DNA of 64,000 bases, from contig WJXW01000009.1 in assembly GCA_015832175.1 (NCBI GenBank), positions 248,001-312,000 of the forward strand, given 5' to 3'. The notes below the pieces were generated by a model. The model was not told the DNA's origin and ran no database searches. It worked only from the letters and a program-made list of their open reading frames with translations. A program made the position numbers and the translations under genes. The stretch is from Paraphaeosphaeria minitans. Lineage: Eukaryota; Ascomycota; Dothideomycetes; Pleosporales; Didymosphaeriaceae. Below are positions 11,534 through 24,650 of this stretch, one piece after another. How positions within the stretch are numbered: the stretch's first letter is position 1; every line of letters starts with the position of its first letter.

Positions 11534-12724
11534 ATGGCAAAGGCGTCGGTGCGTCCTGGCGGACCGTCACTCAAATCTCCTTTGGACTATCCTGACAGCC
11601 CCTTGAGCCGCGCAATCTCGACGCAACCTCTACTACTCGGTGTCTTCCTCAATCTACAAGATATTCGTGTATCTTCCCATCCGACAAGCACTTCGTGGAC
11701 CTACGATTACAATCTAGCATGCGTACAAGAAGCAGACCGTCAAGGCTTCGAGCTTGCCTTCTCGCGTATGCAATGGCTGCCGAAAGGTGGCTATGACGGA
11801 GAAGCCTCGTTGGACGCCTTCATAGCTTTGGGTGCAATGGCTTCCGCAACGAAAAACATCCATCTCATTTCCACGCTCCACGTGCTCTACGGTCCGCTGC
11901 ATCCACTGCACCTTGCGAAATGGGGTGCGACACTTGATCACATATCCAAGGGGCGATGGGGCATCAACGTTGTGACGGGGCACCGTGCGATCGAGCACGA
12001 GATGTTTGGAGGCGGAAGGATTGAACACGACCAGAGATATGCAAGAGCAGGGGAACTTTTCGACGTCTTGAACTCGCTCTGGGCGGAAGACGAGAACCTT
12101 AGCTACGACGCCAACGAGACCGGCAAAGGCAATCTTTGGAGACTGAACGATGCGTTCATTACACCGAAACCACTATTTGGGCGGCCCGTAATCGTGAACG
12201 CTACCGGATCGCCAGCTGGGATTGACTTCGCATCCAGTTACTCCGATGTCGTCTTCATCACCTCCCCAGGTGGAGCGCACATAGACAGCGCATTAGAGAC
12301 CCTACCAGCGCACATTTCAACGATCAAAGAAGCTGCGAAGCAAAAAGGGCGGGCGATCAAAACTCTCATCAATCCTATAGTTGTCAGCAGAGACACGCCA
12401 GAAGAAGCAGAGGCATATGCACAAGCTATCTGGGAAGGAAAACCGAAAAAGGAAGGCGCGAAGACTTTTGGGGAGAACAAGCATTACGAAAGTGATGCGC
12501 AAGCATGGAAAGGAAGACAAGACGCGAGGCACAAGCAGGGGCTTGTCATTGGGGGCAATATTGAGATCATTGGCAGCCCCGAACAAGTGGCTGATCAGAT
12601 CGAGGCGCTGCACAAGATTGGAATTGATGGAGTGCAGCTGTGTTTCTACGACTTTTTGCCTGACTTGGAATACTTCGGAAAGAAGATCCTGCCCATCCTG
12701 AAGCAGAGAGGTCTGCGAACTTGA
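11534..12724 (+). CDS. FMN-dependent luciferase-family monooxygenase, SfnG/SsuD-like, 396 aa
   Basis: An intronless frame starting at ATG 11534. It shows the bacterial-luciferase TIM-barrel hallmarks: an early strand PLLLGVFLNLQD, AFIALGAMASATKNIHLIST (the usual ALAAxTxxIxLxT block), HPLHLAKWGATLDHISKGRWG, GINVVTGH, the AGELFDVLNSLW helix, and a C-terminal GSPEQVADQIEALHKIGIDGVQL block. Family members use reduced flavin and O2 to oxidise small organosulfur or related compounds; the sequence is most reminiscent to me of dimethylsulfone and alkanesulfonate monooxygenases (SfnG, SsuD), but nitrilotriacetate- or dibenzothiophene-type members cannot be excluded. Length suits the group (about 360-400 aa). 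The absence of introns, unlike most neighbours, would fit a bacterial origin, which is inference. The next gene downstream on the same strand is a transporter. Confidence 0.85.
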   Translation: MAKASVRPGGPSLKSPLDYPDSPLSRAISTQPLLLGVFLNLQDIRVSSHPTSTSWTYDYNLACVQEADRQGFELAFSRMQWLPKGGYDGEASLDAFIALGAMASATKNIHLISTLHVLYGPLHPLHLAKWGATLDHISKGRWGINVVTGHRAIEHEMFGGGRIEHDQRYARAGELFDVLNSLWAEDENLSYDANETGKGNLWRLNDAFITPKPLFGRPVIVNATGSPAGIDFASSYSDVVFITSPGGAHIDSALETLPAHISTIKEAAKQKGRAIKTLINPIVVSRDTPEEAEAYAQAIWEGKPKKEGAKTFGENKHYESDAQAWKGRQDARHKQGLVIGGNIEIIGSPEQVADQIEALHKIGIDGVQLCFYDFLPDLEYFGKKILPILKQRGLRT

Positions 12725-13332
12725 TAGATCAATGTTAAAATATTGTACCAACCGGTTTCCACTGCTAAGTTCTGTGTCCTTGCATTTATTAAGCCAGTCC
12801 ATAAGCAAGGCACATGAACGCACATGTGGTGGCGTATCTCGTCCCCGAGATCGCTGTAGATCGGTGCCAAACTGCCGAACGACCTCAAAATATCCCCATG
12901 GCGGAGCTGTCAAACTCATGGCTACCATGACGATCACACTGCCTAATTCAAAAACAGTCCTCGAGGCGAGAACTACCCGCAGTGGTGCCGTGGTGTCGGT
13001 TTCTCCGATGCACGTCTCCCAGAGCCCCTTCACTTTCCCTCATTCAGGCCGCTATCAAAGACACGCGTCATTGCGTGCTGTCGGAAACGCACGATAAGGC
13101 CAGGATGAGTACACGACAGAGCACATCAACTGGCCTAGAATGGCACCATGCAGACGGTGTGAACCTTAGCGAATGTCGCCATCCTGCAACTGCAACGATA
13201 TACGGAGGGAAACAACGGCCAGTACTCTTATTTGTTATACAAAAGAATCAGAGCCCATGTATTCGGGTCTTATCCAGCAGCTTTTTCTTTGTTCCTTCCA
13301 TTCTGATTTAGCCTTACTACGTATATCCACTA
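12725..13332. other. Intergenic between monooxygenase and transporter genes
   Basis: A 608-nt gap between two plus-strand genes that should hold the terminator of the monooxygenase gene and the promoter of the transporter gene. No coding block is recognised. Minus-strand frames crossing it are shadows of the monooxygenase gene. Confidence 0.6.
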
Positions 13333-15040
13333 ATGGCATCCCATTCCGGCGTGCCACGCCAAAAGTGGTGGAAGATTCAGTGGTTTTCCGACGATGATAC
13401 CCCCGAAGAGAAGAAGTTCATCACGAAGCTTGATTTGATCCTCATTCCCTATCTCTTCGTCACCTACTGGGTGAAGAACCTGGATCAGAACAACCTCAGT
13501 ATGTCATTGTGGATCGCGCTACCAAAATCTTATGCTGACTCAATTCGAGACAATGCATACGTTGGAGGAATGAAGGAAGAGCTTGGTTTCTACGGAAATG
13601 AGCTCATTCGCCTTCAGACAATGTACATCATTGGCGCAGTGCTCGGCCAGATACCCTTTCTCTTTGTGTTCACGTATTGGCCCATGCACTGGGTCATACC
13701 GGGGATGGATGTCTGTTGGGGCGTCGCGACCCTGTTGCAGTACCGAGCCAACTCGTTCGCCGAGATGGCTGCTTATCGATTTCTCGTGGGATGGTTCGAA
13801 GCCGCGTACTTTCCAGCTGTCCACTACATTCTCGGTACGCGAACACCGCTTGTTCTTCATGAACGCCCCCATTGATGTCTTCATAGGTTCCTGGTACCGC
13901 GGTCACGAGATCAGTCGTCGAGGAGGTATATGGTATACTGGACTACCTCTTGGGACCCTCACAGCTGGCCTTGTGCAGGCCGGTGCAACACAAAGACTCG
14001 ATGGAGTTCATGGTCTCTCTGGATGGAGGTACTTATCACTACTCAACTGATTCAACGCCGTTGACGGGATCATATATTAACGTCTTATAGATGGATGTAC
14101 ATCATCTGCGCGATCGTCACCATTCCTATCGGAATGATCGGATACTTCATTCTTCCGGGAACCTTGGATAAGCCAAACAAGTTTTTGCTGAACGATCACG
14201 ATCGTCTCATCGCACGTAAACGCTTGGACAAGAAGGGTTACAAGCTACAAGGAAGTCTGAAGCTCCACCACATCAAACAGATTATGTCTAGCAAGCACTT
14301 CTGGATCGTGGTACTCGTCGATGTGCTTTTCTGGAACGCGGGCATCAACTCTGGAGCTTTCCTACTTTGGCTGAAGAGTCTGAAGAGATATGACTCGGCA
14401 ACTGTGAACGAATACGGAACGATACCTCCCGCTATGGGTATCTTCTTTACATTGTTTGCCAATTTCTCGTCGGATCTGCTGTGGGGTCCAGTCTGGGCCA
14501 TCACCTTTGCCAGCGGGATGAACACGCTGACCAATCTCATCCTGGTGAGTACAGATCGATTCCTGTAGCTGGCTATTGTTCGGTAGACTGACTGTTGTAC
14601 AGCTCATATGGAACGTACCAGAACCCGCTAAGTGGTTCGCGTACTGCAACTACGGCTGGTCGTACGCCCTATCGAGTGTCTTGCACGGCTGGGTCAACAA
14701 TATACTACGCGATTCTCCCGAGATACGCTCGTTCACTTTGGTCTTCATAAACATCATCGCCCAGTCCTCTACCGCTTGGACAGGTATCCTAGCGTATCCG
14801 ACAGTAGAAGCTCCGCGATTCCTGAACGGGTACAGCTTCTCGTTCTCGATGTCAACATCTCTGATCATTGGAGCGCACCTTCTCAACCTCTATCTGAAGC
14901 GGCGAAGAGACCCCAATGCGACTCAGTCTACGCCCACGGCTGATGTTGAAGGCAGTGACGATGGATCGTCACAAGGTCAGATTGAAGAGGGTGATCAATC
15001 CAAGAGTTTGCAAAGCACTCAGATCAAGTCAGTCTCTTAG
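13333..15040 (+). CDS. MFS anion transporter, DAL5/SEO1-pantothenate permease family, 511 aa
   Basis: Exons 13333-13834, 13887-14028, 14091-14544 and 14603-15040 join in frame through three short GT-AG introns (52, 62 and 58 nt). The protein has the fungal anion:cation-symporter signature: KLDLILIPYLFVTYWVKNLD then QNNLS in helix 1, RLQTMYIIGAVLGQIPF in helix 2, YRFLVGWFEAAYFPAVHYIL, and GSWYRGHEISRRGGIWY before helix 5. About twelve hydrophobic segments and an acidic, Gln/Ser-rich cytosolic tail are visible. Members (Dal5, Seo1, Soa1, Fen2/Liz1) import allantoate, sulfonates, sulfoxides or pantothenate at the plasma membrane. Substrate cannot be read from sequence, but the adjacent sulfonate/sulfone-type monooxygenase makes an organosulfur anion plausible. 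Vitamin or nitrogen-compound uptake is the alternative. Confidence 0.9.
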
Positions 15041-16442
15041 TAAAAGCTGGCTTCAAGACAGTTCGATATGTTACAATTTGAGAAGATACCCATTGGGAGA
15101 GGGTGAGGGTCTGGTAGCGTTTGTAAATCCATTATATTTTTGAGCCTAGTTGGCGTTATAAACACTCATCTCTCGAAGTTAGAGAAATTATAATTCGCCT
15201 GCCACAGTCATGACAAGAAATATAGAGGTGCAGCATCAAGCAACGCGCAAAGTTTATGAACAGAATTGGTACTTCATATATTTGATAAGTGAAAGGCCGT
15301 GGATGTTCCGCATGATTGCACGAAAACATGGCAGGTTGTGGGTGGTGACATGACGTGGTGGCGCAGCAAGCCACAGTAGGCACTTGGGTAGGTACTGTAG
15401 CTATCGTCCAATATAAACGCTAAACCTTTCTGAGACATGCGGGTATCAGCCTGCTCGCCAGTCTCTAAAGAAGTTCGCAGCTGTGGCCTTCAATAAGGAG
15501 AGCAAGTAAACTGGCAATTCTGTACATATCGACTTTGGTCTGGCGGGCGACCCCTATTTCACCCTGAGATATGTTTAAGGCAACATCGAAGCTCTTCAAC
15601 CACTGAAAGAACAGAGTGCTACACATTATTACGGAATATTTGGAACGGCATTCAAGATCCATAGCACTAGCTTGTTCGGGATGCAATCTAGATCACGCGA
15701 GATGAAAATGCTCAAAATCTACCACTAAAAAGTGGAAGGCAGCAGAGAAATCTTACAAGTGAACAAGTGGATAAATTGCTGGAAACAGCACGCAAGAAAA
15801 CCATAACTCGTTAACGAGGTAACTGGGTATCCATGGAAAAGATACTGGTAACGTTGAAATCAGGAACTTGTGCGGAAGGTAATCCGCTAGAAGCGACTCA
15901 AACTGTGTGAACACTCAAAAGCTTGATAGAAAGTTGTACTAAATAGCGTATTCCCAACCACTAAGGCGCGCTCGACAGTTGCATTACTCCAGGGGCTGTA
16001 CATGCATGTTGACGTCGCCAGTTGTAGGATCGATGCCCGTGTTGATCATTTCCCAGGCGCTCACGCGCTTACCCCCCTCCTCTCTCTCATCTCATCGTCA
16101 TCAACTTGGATTGCTGATGGGTAGCCTTAGATGCAGGCCAAGCCGCGCCCACGATTCGACGATCGTCAAAGTTATGTTCAATATGCGTTTTGGATTAAAA
16201 CAAATGGTTACTAAATCTATTGCAAAAATATGGACTTCGTCTGCTCATGTGGGTATCAACGACCACCAAAACATTATGAAACTAGTCGTAGTACATCATC
16301 CAGGTCTTCAATCTCACCGGAGCTCCCCTTAGCATTTCGTGTCGCCTGCCGTTTCTGTTTCTTTCCCCCATTCTCCGTGTCTGACTTGCCGTTGATGCCG
16401 CCTCGGCTGCCAGAAACAGTGTACGACCCCACAAACAGGGCA
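15041..16442. other. Intergenic between convergent genes, nothing recognised
   Basis: A 1.4-kb AT-richer gap between the stop of the transporter gene and the stop of the aminotransferase-like gene on the other strand. Only short, motif-free frames occur. Confidence 0.6.
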
Positions 16443-18145
16443 CTAACCTTTTCTACGGAGCGTGGCACTGCTCTTTACAGACTTCAGCCTGCTTCTCCAG
16501 TGCCCACCATGCTCTTTTTCTGCTCCGCCGCTGTGCACAAGTATCACTGAGAGAGATGATGTTGATCGCGGTAACCCGTTCGAAACCGGCATCTTCGGTT
16601 TCGGTTTGTCTGCCGTATGTGTCTTCGGATCATGTCTCTCGCTTTTCCGATCAACGAACGATGCCTCCATGAACTTCATAAACACGACAACGTCGTCCAG
16701 TATACTGCATGCTCCGAAGCTCACTCGGACCATTCCAAGCGGCCTGCCAGTGAAGCTATTTCCTTCACCGCACCGCAAGCCAGCGCCGTATACTCGTCGC
16801 AGTTCGTCATCGTCGTATCCCAAGGCGTGCGCCATGCCGGCAGGGTTGCAGAGGCTGCCAGCTCGGATGTGGATCTTGTATGCCATGGCCTCGTTGCTGA
16901 CGAGAGCAGTGTCGAAGTATCGTCCGTCTGTTCCGTAAACATTGAAGGTGACGGTTGCTCCTTGCGTAGTGTGGTCGCCATATGTCGACGCTGAGTCTTT
17001 GTATATCATGCACACCGGCCGCCCATTCGAATGGCGCAGGCAGCTTAGCTGCTCATAGAACTGTCGCACCAACCAGCTTGTGTGTTCGGAGACTTTCTCC
17101 AGCCCACCGTACAGTCTTTGGTGGACTCTGATCGCGCAGTTCAGGGCCAAGATGCTGTGTGCTGGCCCAGTGCCGTCCTCCACCGACTCGGACAAGCCTC
17201 TCTTCCTAGCTACCCAGGGATCTTCGTTACATGTTATCATGTCCGTCGTTCCTCCCCCGAAGTACCGTCTCTGATTGAACACATGTGCAGCGGCTTTCCG
17301 CACCAGCAAGGCTCCAAGGTTCGGATAGCCGAATATCTTATAAAAAGACATGGTGAGAAAATCTGGAGCCGCTTCGTGGTCGCTGAGATCCAGTGGACTG
17401 GTGGATACGTATGCTGCGACGTCGAGGAGCACGAAGGTATTTTTGTGATTCCCTTGTTTGCGCATAGTAGCTGGCCATGATAGCGGTAGTCGACGACCGT
17501 TCATGTTCGATTGCGCTGGGTAAGCAAATAGCTTGGGTCGTGCATTGTCGTTTTGGGTGTCATGGCGAAGCCACGATTCAGTAATGTCATCCGCATCGGC
17601 ACCACTGAAGCAGCGGTGTTGTTGCGCTAGCTCCCTTCCTCCCACAAGGCTGGTGTGGCAATCCCTATGATAATAGTAGTCGAAGCCCTGGTCTTGGCCG
17701 CCAAAGGCATCAAACACCAACTTCGTAGCAGCGGTAGCGTTGGAGACAAATATAACATCGAAGTGGTCTGGGCTGGCGTTGAACAGCTTCAACACCTTGA
17801 GGCGCGTTCCTTGGACCACAGTTTGCGTGAGATTAGGCGATGTAGATAGAGCTGAGTGCGGGTTTGCCAGGAGGAGCCTCTTTTGCTGTCTTGAGAACTC
17901 ATCTATCAGCGAAACTGATGGCAAAGCTGTACCGGCGTGGTCCAGATATGTGATGCCTAGTACGTTAGTGCAAGTTCGGTCAAATGAACGATTAACGTGC
18001 CGTGAAGCATGGGATACTCCGTCTTTCGTGCTCCTGATAAACCGTCATCATAGCGATAACGCTCATCATTCTCGCCGTATATCTCCTTTGGCTGCAAATA
18101 GGCTTTTCGAATCAACCTGTTCAGCACTCCACGACTAGGAGCCAT
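16443..18145 (-). CDS. Molybdenum-cofactor-sulfurase-like PLP aminotransferase (class V), 552 aa, no MOSC domain
   Basis: Two exons, 18145-18001 and 17956-16443. Exon 1 (MAPSRGVLNRLIRKAY) runs into EYPMLHG and exon 2 opens ITYLDHAGTALPSVSLIDEF, recreating the classic YLDHAG entry of MoCo sulfurases. The exons only join in frame if a 44-nt GC-AG intron is removed. The class V fold is shown by NPHSALSTSP, FVSNATAATKLVFDAFG, YYYHRDCHTSLVG, and the Schiff-base lysine region MSFYKIFGYPNLGALLVR. The terminal SLCNPAGMA region keeps only one cysteine of the usual Cys-rich CFCNPGAC-type loop. The basic, Ser-rich tail after about residue 500 is not conserved in type, and no C-terminal MOSC domain follows, so this is a free-standing desulfurase-like domain. 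True MoCo sulfurases add sulfur to the cofactor of aldehyde and xanthine oxidases; the one-domain form may do something different. Confidence 0.85.
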
Positions 18146-20578
18146 CCGGGACTGAGCGCCAGTGTGGTGCTGGATGAATGGAGATAACGTCAATGGTTAC
18201 AGTAACGGTTACTGTGATGTGTTTATTGAATCACCGGTTGATAAGTCCGTTGTAAAAGCTTTACAGAACTCGGTGGGTGTCCAAAACATGAAAAACGGTG
18301 AACCTGAAGAGAAGGTAGCATCTGCCGATGGAAATCGCCGTAGAATCAAGGGAATTGCAGCTCAGTTATAATACCACACGCTTTTCGAGTCTTGCAGGGG
18401 ATTCCATATATCTGGTAAAGCCGCAAGCAGTATAGGCCGACAATAAAGACCAGGCTATGTCACCCCTTCTCGCAAAACATCACCCCCAATTCGGCAACAA
18501 GAACTCATAAGTGCGTCGGGCTAGGTTGCTTGTCGTAATTTTAGGCGAGAAGGGGGTCATTTTCACTTAACAAGACCTGAATCCATCCATCATCTGCACC
18601 GTAGGAAGCCTACGCCACCCATACCTTCCGTCGTTACGCCTGGAAACTAACCACCTTGGAACAACTGACCGTCCGGGTCTGTGATGCTAACGATTTCTTG
18701 GGCCCGGTCCAGCTTACGTGGTTCCTGTCAGAATGGGGCTATGTATGCTTATTGGCAGAATTGCCGCCAATTACAGGCACGTTGTCGAAGCGAGGCACCT
18801 CGACTGGAAAGATCGCAAAAAATTGGCCCCGGTTTAGCGGAAATGATTCAAGGCGTACTTGGTAGGATCCGAACATTGTGGTGTGCTGCCAAAACCCGTG
18901 CAGGTCGCGAGGGTGTGAACTGTGCCGCAGAGGAGTGGATAGCTTGCACACCTCCTACATCAGTAAGGCGCCACGCGAAGGAACCGCTGCGCCCAACGAT
19001 CCGTGCCGAACTGCATCTTGACCGCGAATTCGTGCCTCTCATACGAGATAAAAACTACGTCTTTCGCTGCGAAGTCGCCATGATGCTTGTCTGTGTTTGT
19101 CTACTTTTGAGAAGAGTAGATCTTGAATCACAAACATGCTTCACCAGAGAACTGAACTCATCGGGAATCCTGCGAGTACTGTTCCTGGGCCCCATTCGAT
19201 AAGGCCCCGAATTGGAGTCGGACGTTTGTAACATTTCCGTCGGGCACAACGTACGAATTGCTCATGTAAGACTTATCCAACGTCGGAACTCAGCAGACGG
19301 AGACTGTTACCTAGTCGGCCAAGACGTTTCATAGATCCTAGATGATAAAGAGGATGCGTTCAACGTCCCTTCGGATCCCGTCCCTGATTCGGAATTTCAC
19401 AATAGTATGACCGCCCTTATCAGTGACATAGTATTCAGCAGAAGCTACGAGGGCAGCAGCGGGTTATCCTGATCTCCTCGGGGTTGTAGTGACTTCTTAT
19501 ACCGGTCCGGCCCGCGTGTCCGTTTTCCTTTCGTCCAATTTGAGACAGAAACGTCAAAATGATGATAGCTCTTTGCATGTACGGGCTGCTCTCCTCGAGT
19601 AATCCCCTGCACGGCACAGTTCATACGTCTCGACAAATTAACACGGAAGCACCAAAACCCGCCCCATGCCTCAAATCTGAGTTGAGAATAACACGAAAGG
19701 ATGGCCTGGAAGTATGTGACATGTCTCACGTACGTCCGTATTTTGCGAGAAATGCGCGTCAGCGAAGAGTGGCGAAGCATGAGCAGACCAAGGAACCATC
19801 CTTCTGATCCTCTCTGGAGCCCATCGCTCCCAGTATTTTGCTGCAGTGACTTATTGTGAGAAGGTCTTGGGAGGTACCGTATGCGTGGGAGACATGCCAT
19901 CATTTTTCTTTCACAATCGCGATCTCGCAAGGCCTTGCAAGGTCGATGTGATCATTCCGTAGGCCAAATCCTCGTGACCAGAGGGACCTGGTTTGAACGT
20001 CATCTCATCATGCTCTATGCAAGCTCGCTTCCGTCTCTTAATCTGTATCCCGATGCCCCCGGCTCTTGCATTAGATCCAGATGTCTGCTGTGCGATGGTG
20101 TGACGGGCAGGGCAGAGTAGGCCATTTACGCGCCGAAGCGCGACGTGAATGGATCAGAGACCGCGCATTGGTAGAGCGCAAAGTATGAAGCACATCAGGT
20201 ACAATGAAGCAAGATCGCACGCTTCGAAGGGTGGAAGTGGTTGGGATGGTGAAGGGCGCTCATTTAAAGAGGGGACCAATGACGCCGGGGGTTGGAAAGT
20301 GGCCCGTGCGACGCGCTCTGTTTAGATACCTACTTTGTCTACTGCCGTGCCACACACAGGAACGAACCGCGGCGTCCGATGTGGATGTGTTTCTGGTTCT
20401 GAAACTAGACTGCCTAGGTAACCTCCTTCTAATTCAATCGAATGTTTCGTGCGCGCCAACCATGCACCAGCACCCCAAATGACCCACCCCTCGTTAGGTA
20501 AATCACAACTTCAATCAGAGCACTGCCTAATCACGCGCCACAAGCCCAGAAGAACACTTTCTCCAGCTCTCATTTCTT
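18146..20578. other. 2.4-kb intergenic region, no gene supported
   Basis: Upstream flank of the aminotransferase-like gene and downstream flank of the GH131-like gene. Frames at 18656-19202 (plus) and 19445-19930 (minus) were examined; neither carries a motif or intron structure. A short inverted-repeat element is listed separately (18457-18560). Confidence 0.5.
18457..18560. repeat. Short element flanked by imperfect inverted repeats (MITE-like)
   Basis: The left end (18457-18473) contains accccttctcgc and the right end (18545-18560) contains its inverse with one extra G, gcgagaagggggt. About 70 nt lie between. No clear target duplication or transposase is seen, so this may be a small non-autonomous element, a hairpin or chance. 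Confidence 0.35.
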
Positions 20579-21568
20579 TCACAGACTAATGCAACCATTG
20601 GAGCTGTCCTCCACAAAGACACCGCCATAGATCTGCCCTTCACCCTGCAGTATGGGCTCCTGATAACCATCCCAAACGACCGTCTCTGTCTCTGTCGGCT
20701 TCTTCGCCATACCGAGTTGCAGCTGTCCTCCACCCGAGTTGTCATTGGGAAGTGCACCCGTAACATCTTCCAACGGCTCGTTCCCAGCGGAATAATAAAC
20801 GCGAATCGTGCTGCAACAGTATCACCATGCATGTTCGAACGAAGGTCACAAGGGAGTCTCCCCGCGTGCCGAATCTGCCGCAGAAAACCCCGGTGCAACT
20901 CACCCATTCACATGGTCCAACTGCACCCCAAAATTCTGCCACCCATCCTCCCTCACCTCCGTGCGAAACACAAACTCATTCCTCGCATTCTGCACCCTCC
21001 AAGCCTGCTTCTCCGCCGGCGAATCCACCCCACTCCCGCCGTCCACGGGCAACACAACCCCGCCCACAAACGTAAACTGATTCCCACTATAGTCTGCCTT
21101 CTCATGCCACACATTCATGTACTCGTGGCTCAGATTCATAGGCCTGCTGACATCCTGCCGCACGCTCCAGTGGAACGTCACAATACCCTGGTCCGCGGCA
21201 TCGGCACCAGCGGCGTTCTTATCGTCCCTGAGCAAGAGGCCTGCGCGCCGGAAGCCGAGCTGGAGACCGGACCCGGAGCGGAAGAGCGAGGCGTCGTTGA
21301 TGGTGACCTCGAGCGGGCGGTGGATGAAGGGGGTGTCGAAGCGCGAGGTGGTGATGTTGGGGAGGAGGATGTCGCTCCAGGTTAAGTTTTCACCTTTTAC
21401 ATATTGGGGACTGTAGGGTGAGGTGGAGGCGAGGTTGAAGGAGGTGGGAGTGGAGTTTTGCGGGACACGGCCGTCGAAGATGATGGGGCATTGGACGGGG
21501 TCGCGATGGTCGAGATGGGGTGATGCGAGAGTTAGGGCAAAAGGAACTGGGAAGAGATGTTTCCACAT
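20579..21568 (-). CDS. Secreted GH131-like protein (putative beta-glucanase), 298 aa
   Basis: Exons 21568-20904 and 20810-20579 are joined by a 93-nt GT-AG intron (GTGAGT donor); the phases match and give DHVNGTIRVYYSAGNEPL across the junction. Residues 1-15 (MWKHLFPVPFALTLA) look like a signal peptide. The mature part opens with CPIIFDGRVP and contains YVKGENLTWSDILL, FRRAGLLLRDD, NLSHEYMNVWHEKADYSGNQF and, near the end, GQIYGGVFVEDS. I associate these phrases with glycoside hydrolase family 131, fungal enzymes acting on beta-1,3/1,4/1,6-glucans. Several NxS/T sites (NSTP, NLTW, NITT, NLSH) fit secretion. The family assignment comes from recalled motifs, not alignment; an unclassified secreted beta-sandwich protein is the alternative. 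Confidence 0.75.
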
Positions 21569-23023
21569 TGTTTGATCGCGATACGGTTCTCACGCGGAGA
21601 AGCTGGGACGTCCAATATCACTACATGTTGCGGGGATGAGGCTTCGAAAAGCTCACATGTTGACTTGCGAAATATGTGGCGGGGACTTTATGATCGATGC
21701 AATCTATTTAGATGAGCTGTAGAGGACACAATCCGAATACGAGGTACCGGGTAAAGCTCGAACCGTTCCAGAATCCTATCACTTGAGCGCCAGTCTCTCC
21801 AAAAACAGAAAACATGTGCAGCGGGATACATTTCACTTAAGACTCGAAGCAAAGATTCGGATTTCCTCCAACCGCTCTTCACAAAGCCCGATGCTGCAAA
21901 GAAGCGAGCAATGGCTTATATGCTCGTCAGATCGCGAACAGCCATCAAGACTAGCTTTTTCTCTCTCGTCGTTCATTTGGGCCTGGATGCTCCCCACAGA
22001 ATCAACGATACTGATATCGTGAACGAGGTTGCGCGGATTGACTCATAAGTTAGGTGCTTGTAGAATAGGAGTATTGACGTTGCGCCTAAGCTCTTCATCT
22101 CCAGTCGCCTAACTTCGGTGAGAAGCATCTCCAATATGGTGGGGAGCGTATTGCGGAATAGCTAGTGAAACATGAGACAAGACAGATCTCTTTCTCCGAC
22201 AACCGTCCGTCATGTGACACTGTCTTGGTGGGTCGGAAGCCAAGTAGTACAACCCGAGCACTCAATCAGGGGCAACCAAGTCAGAGGGCATCGAGCTTGA
22301 GACATTCTTCACCCATGCTCGCTGAGAGAGAGCATGCAGCAGTAAATTGTTCGAATTGGTCGACTCCCGCCCCGTCCTTATCTTTGTCTGAAACCAAAAC
22401 GCCGTTGAACTGCGGTTCCAACCGATGCGTCTCCCGCCAGAACTGCTTACAGATGTACTTGAGCTGGGTTGAACTCACGTCCATAATTCTTTAGGTAGGG
22501 AGAGCTTGGACACCGCTCGTTGCAGAAGCGATAGTGGGAATGCGATTGCCAGCATCCGACACACCTACGGAGCCGCCCTGTTGCTCGCCCGGGACTGAGT
22601 GATGGGGGTCGTCTGCAGGAGACAGCGGTACCGTGTTGTGCGTGCTCGACCCTGTGTCTGGGGAATGAGCGTCGATGGTGGCCTTAGACGCATTGACGTC
22701 AAGAGATTGTTGTCGATTGTCAGGACGTACGTAACATTACTGCCCCACGCTTTTATCTGTTTGGCACTTTCCAAACTATTGAGCTTTTACAACCAGCCGG
22801 CGATCAATCTATATCTCGTATTAATCCAGGTTAAAGCCTGTATCTGCTCGGCGCACCACCGGTGACAGTTCGATTTGAATTTGTGAAGAGGTGCTAGATC
22901 GGTTATAGACGCCCAAATGACACATCCTTAAGGTATCTCCCAAACGCCGAAATGATGCATGCGTGATCTTGATCTCGTGTCCCAGAACGCCAGAAATGCA
23001 GTACTGTGGTATCCTTTCTTCGC
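21569..23023. other. Intergenic, nothing recognised
   Basis: Upstream flank of the GH131-like gene and downstream flank of the DIM1 gene. No frame with a recognisable domain, RNA gene or repeat array was found. Confidence 0.55.

Positions 23024-24650
<1,627 letters not shown>

Noticed and set aside
18656..19202. Plus-strand frames downstream of the MITE-like element
   Set aside because: Two frames overlap, neither shows motif or domain, and composition is not gene-like.
20160..20230. D-arm-like phrase gcgcattggtagagcgc
   Set aside because: No T arm or closing acceptor stem follows, so it is not a tRNA gene.
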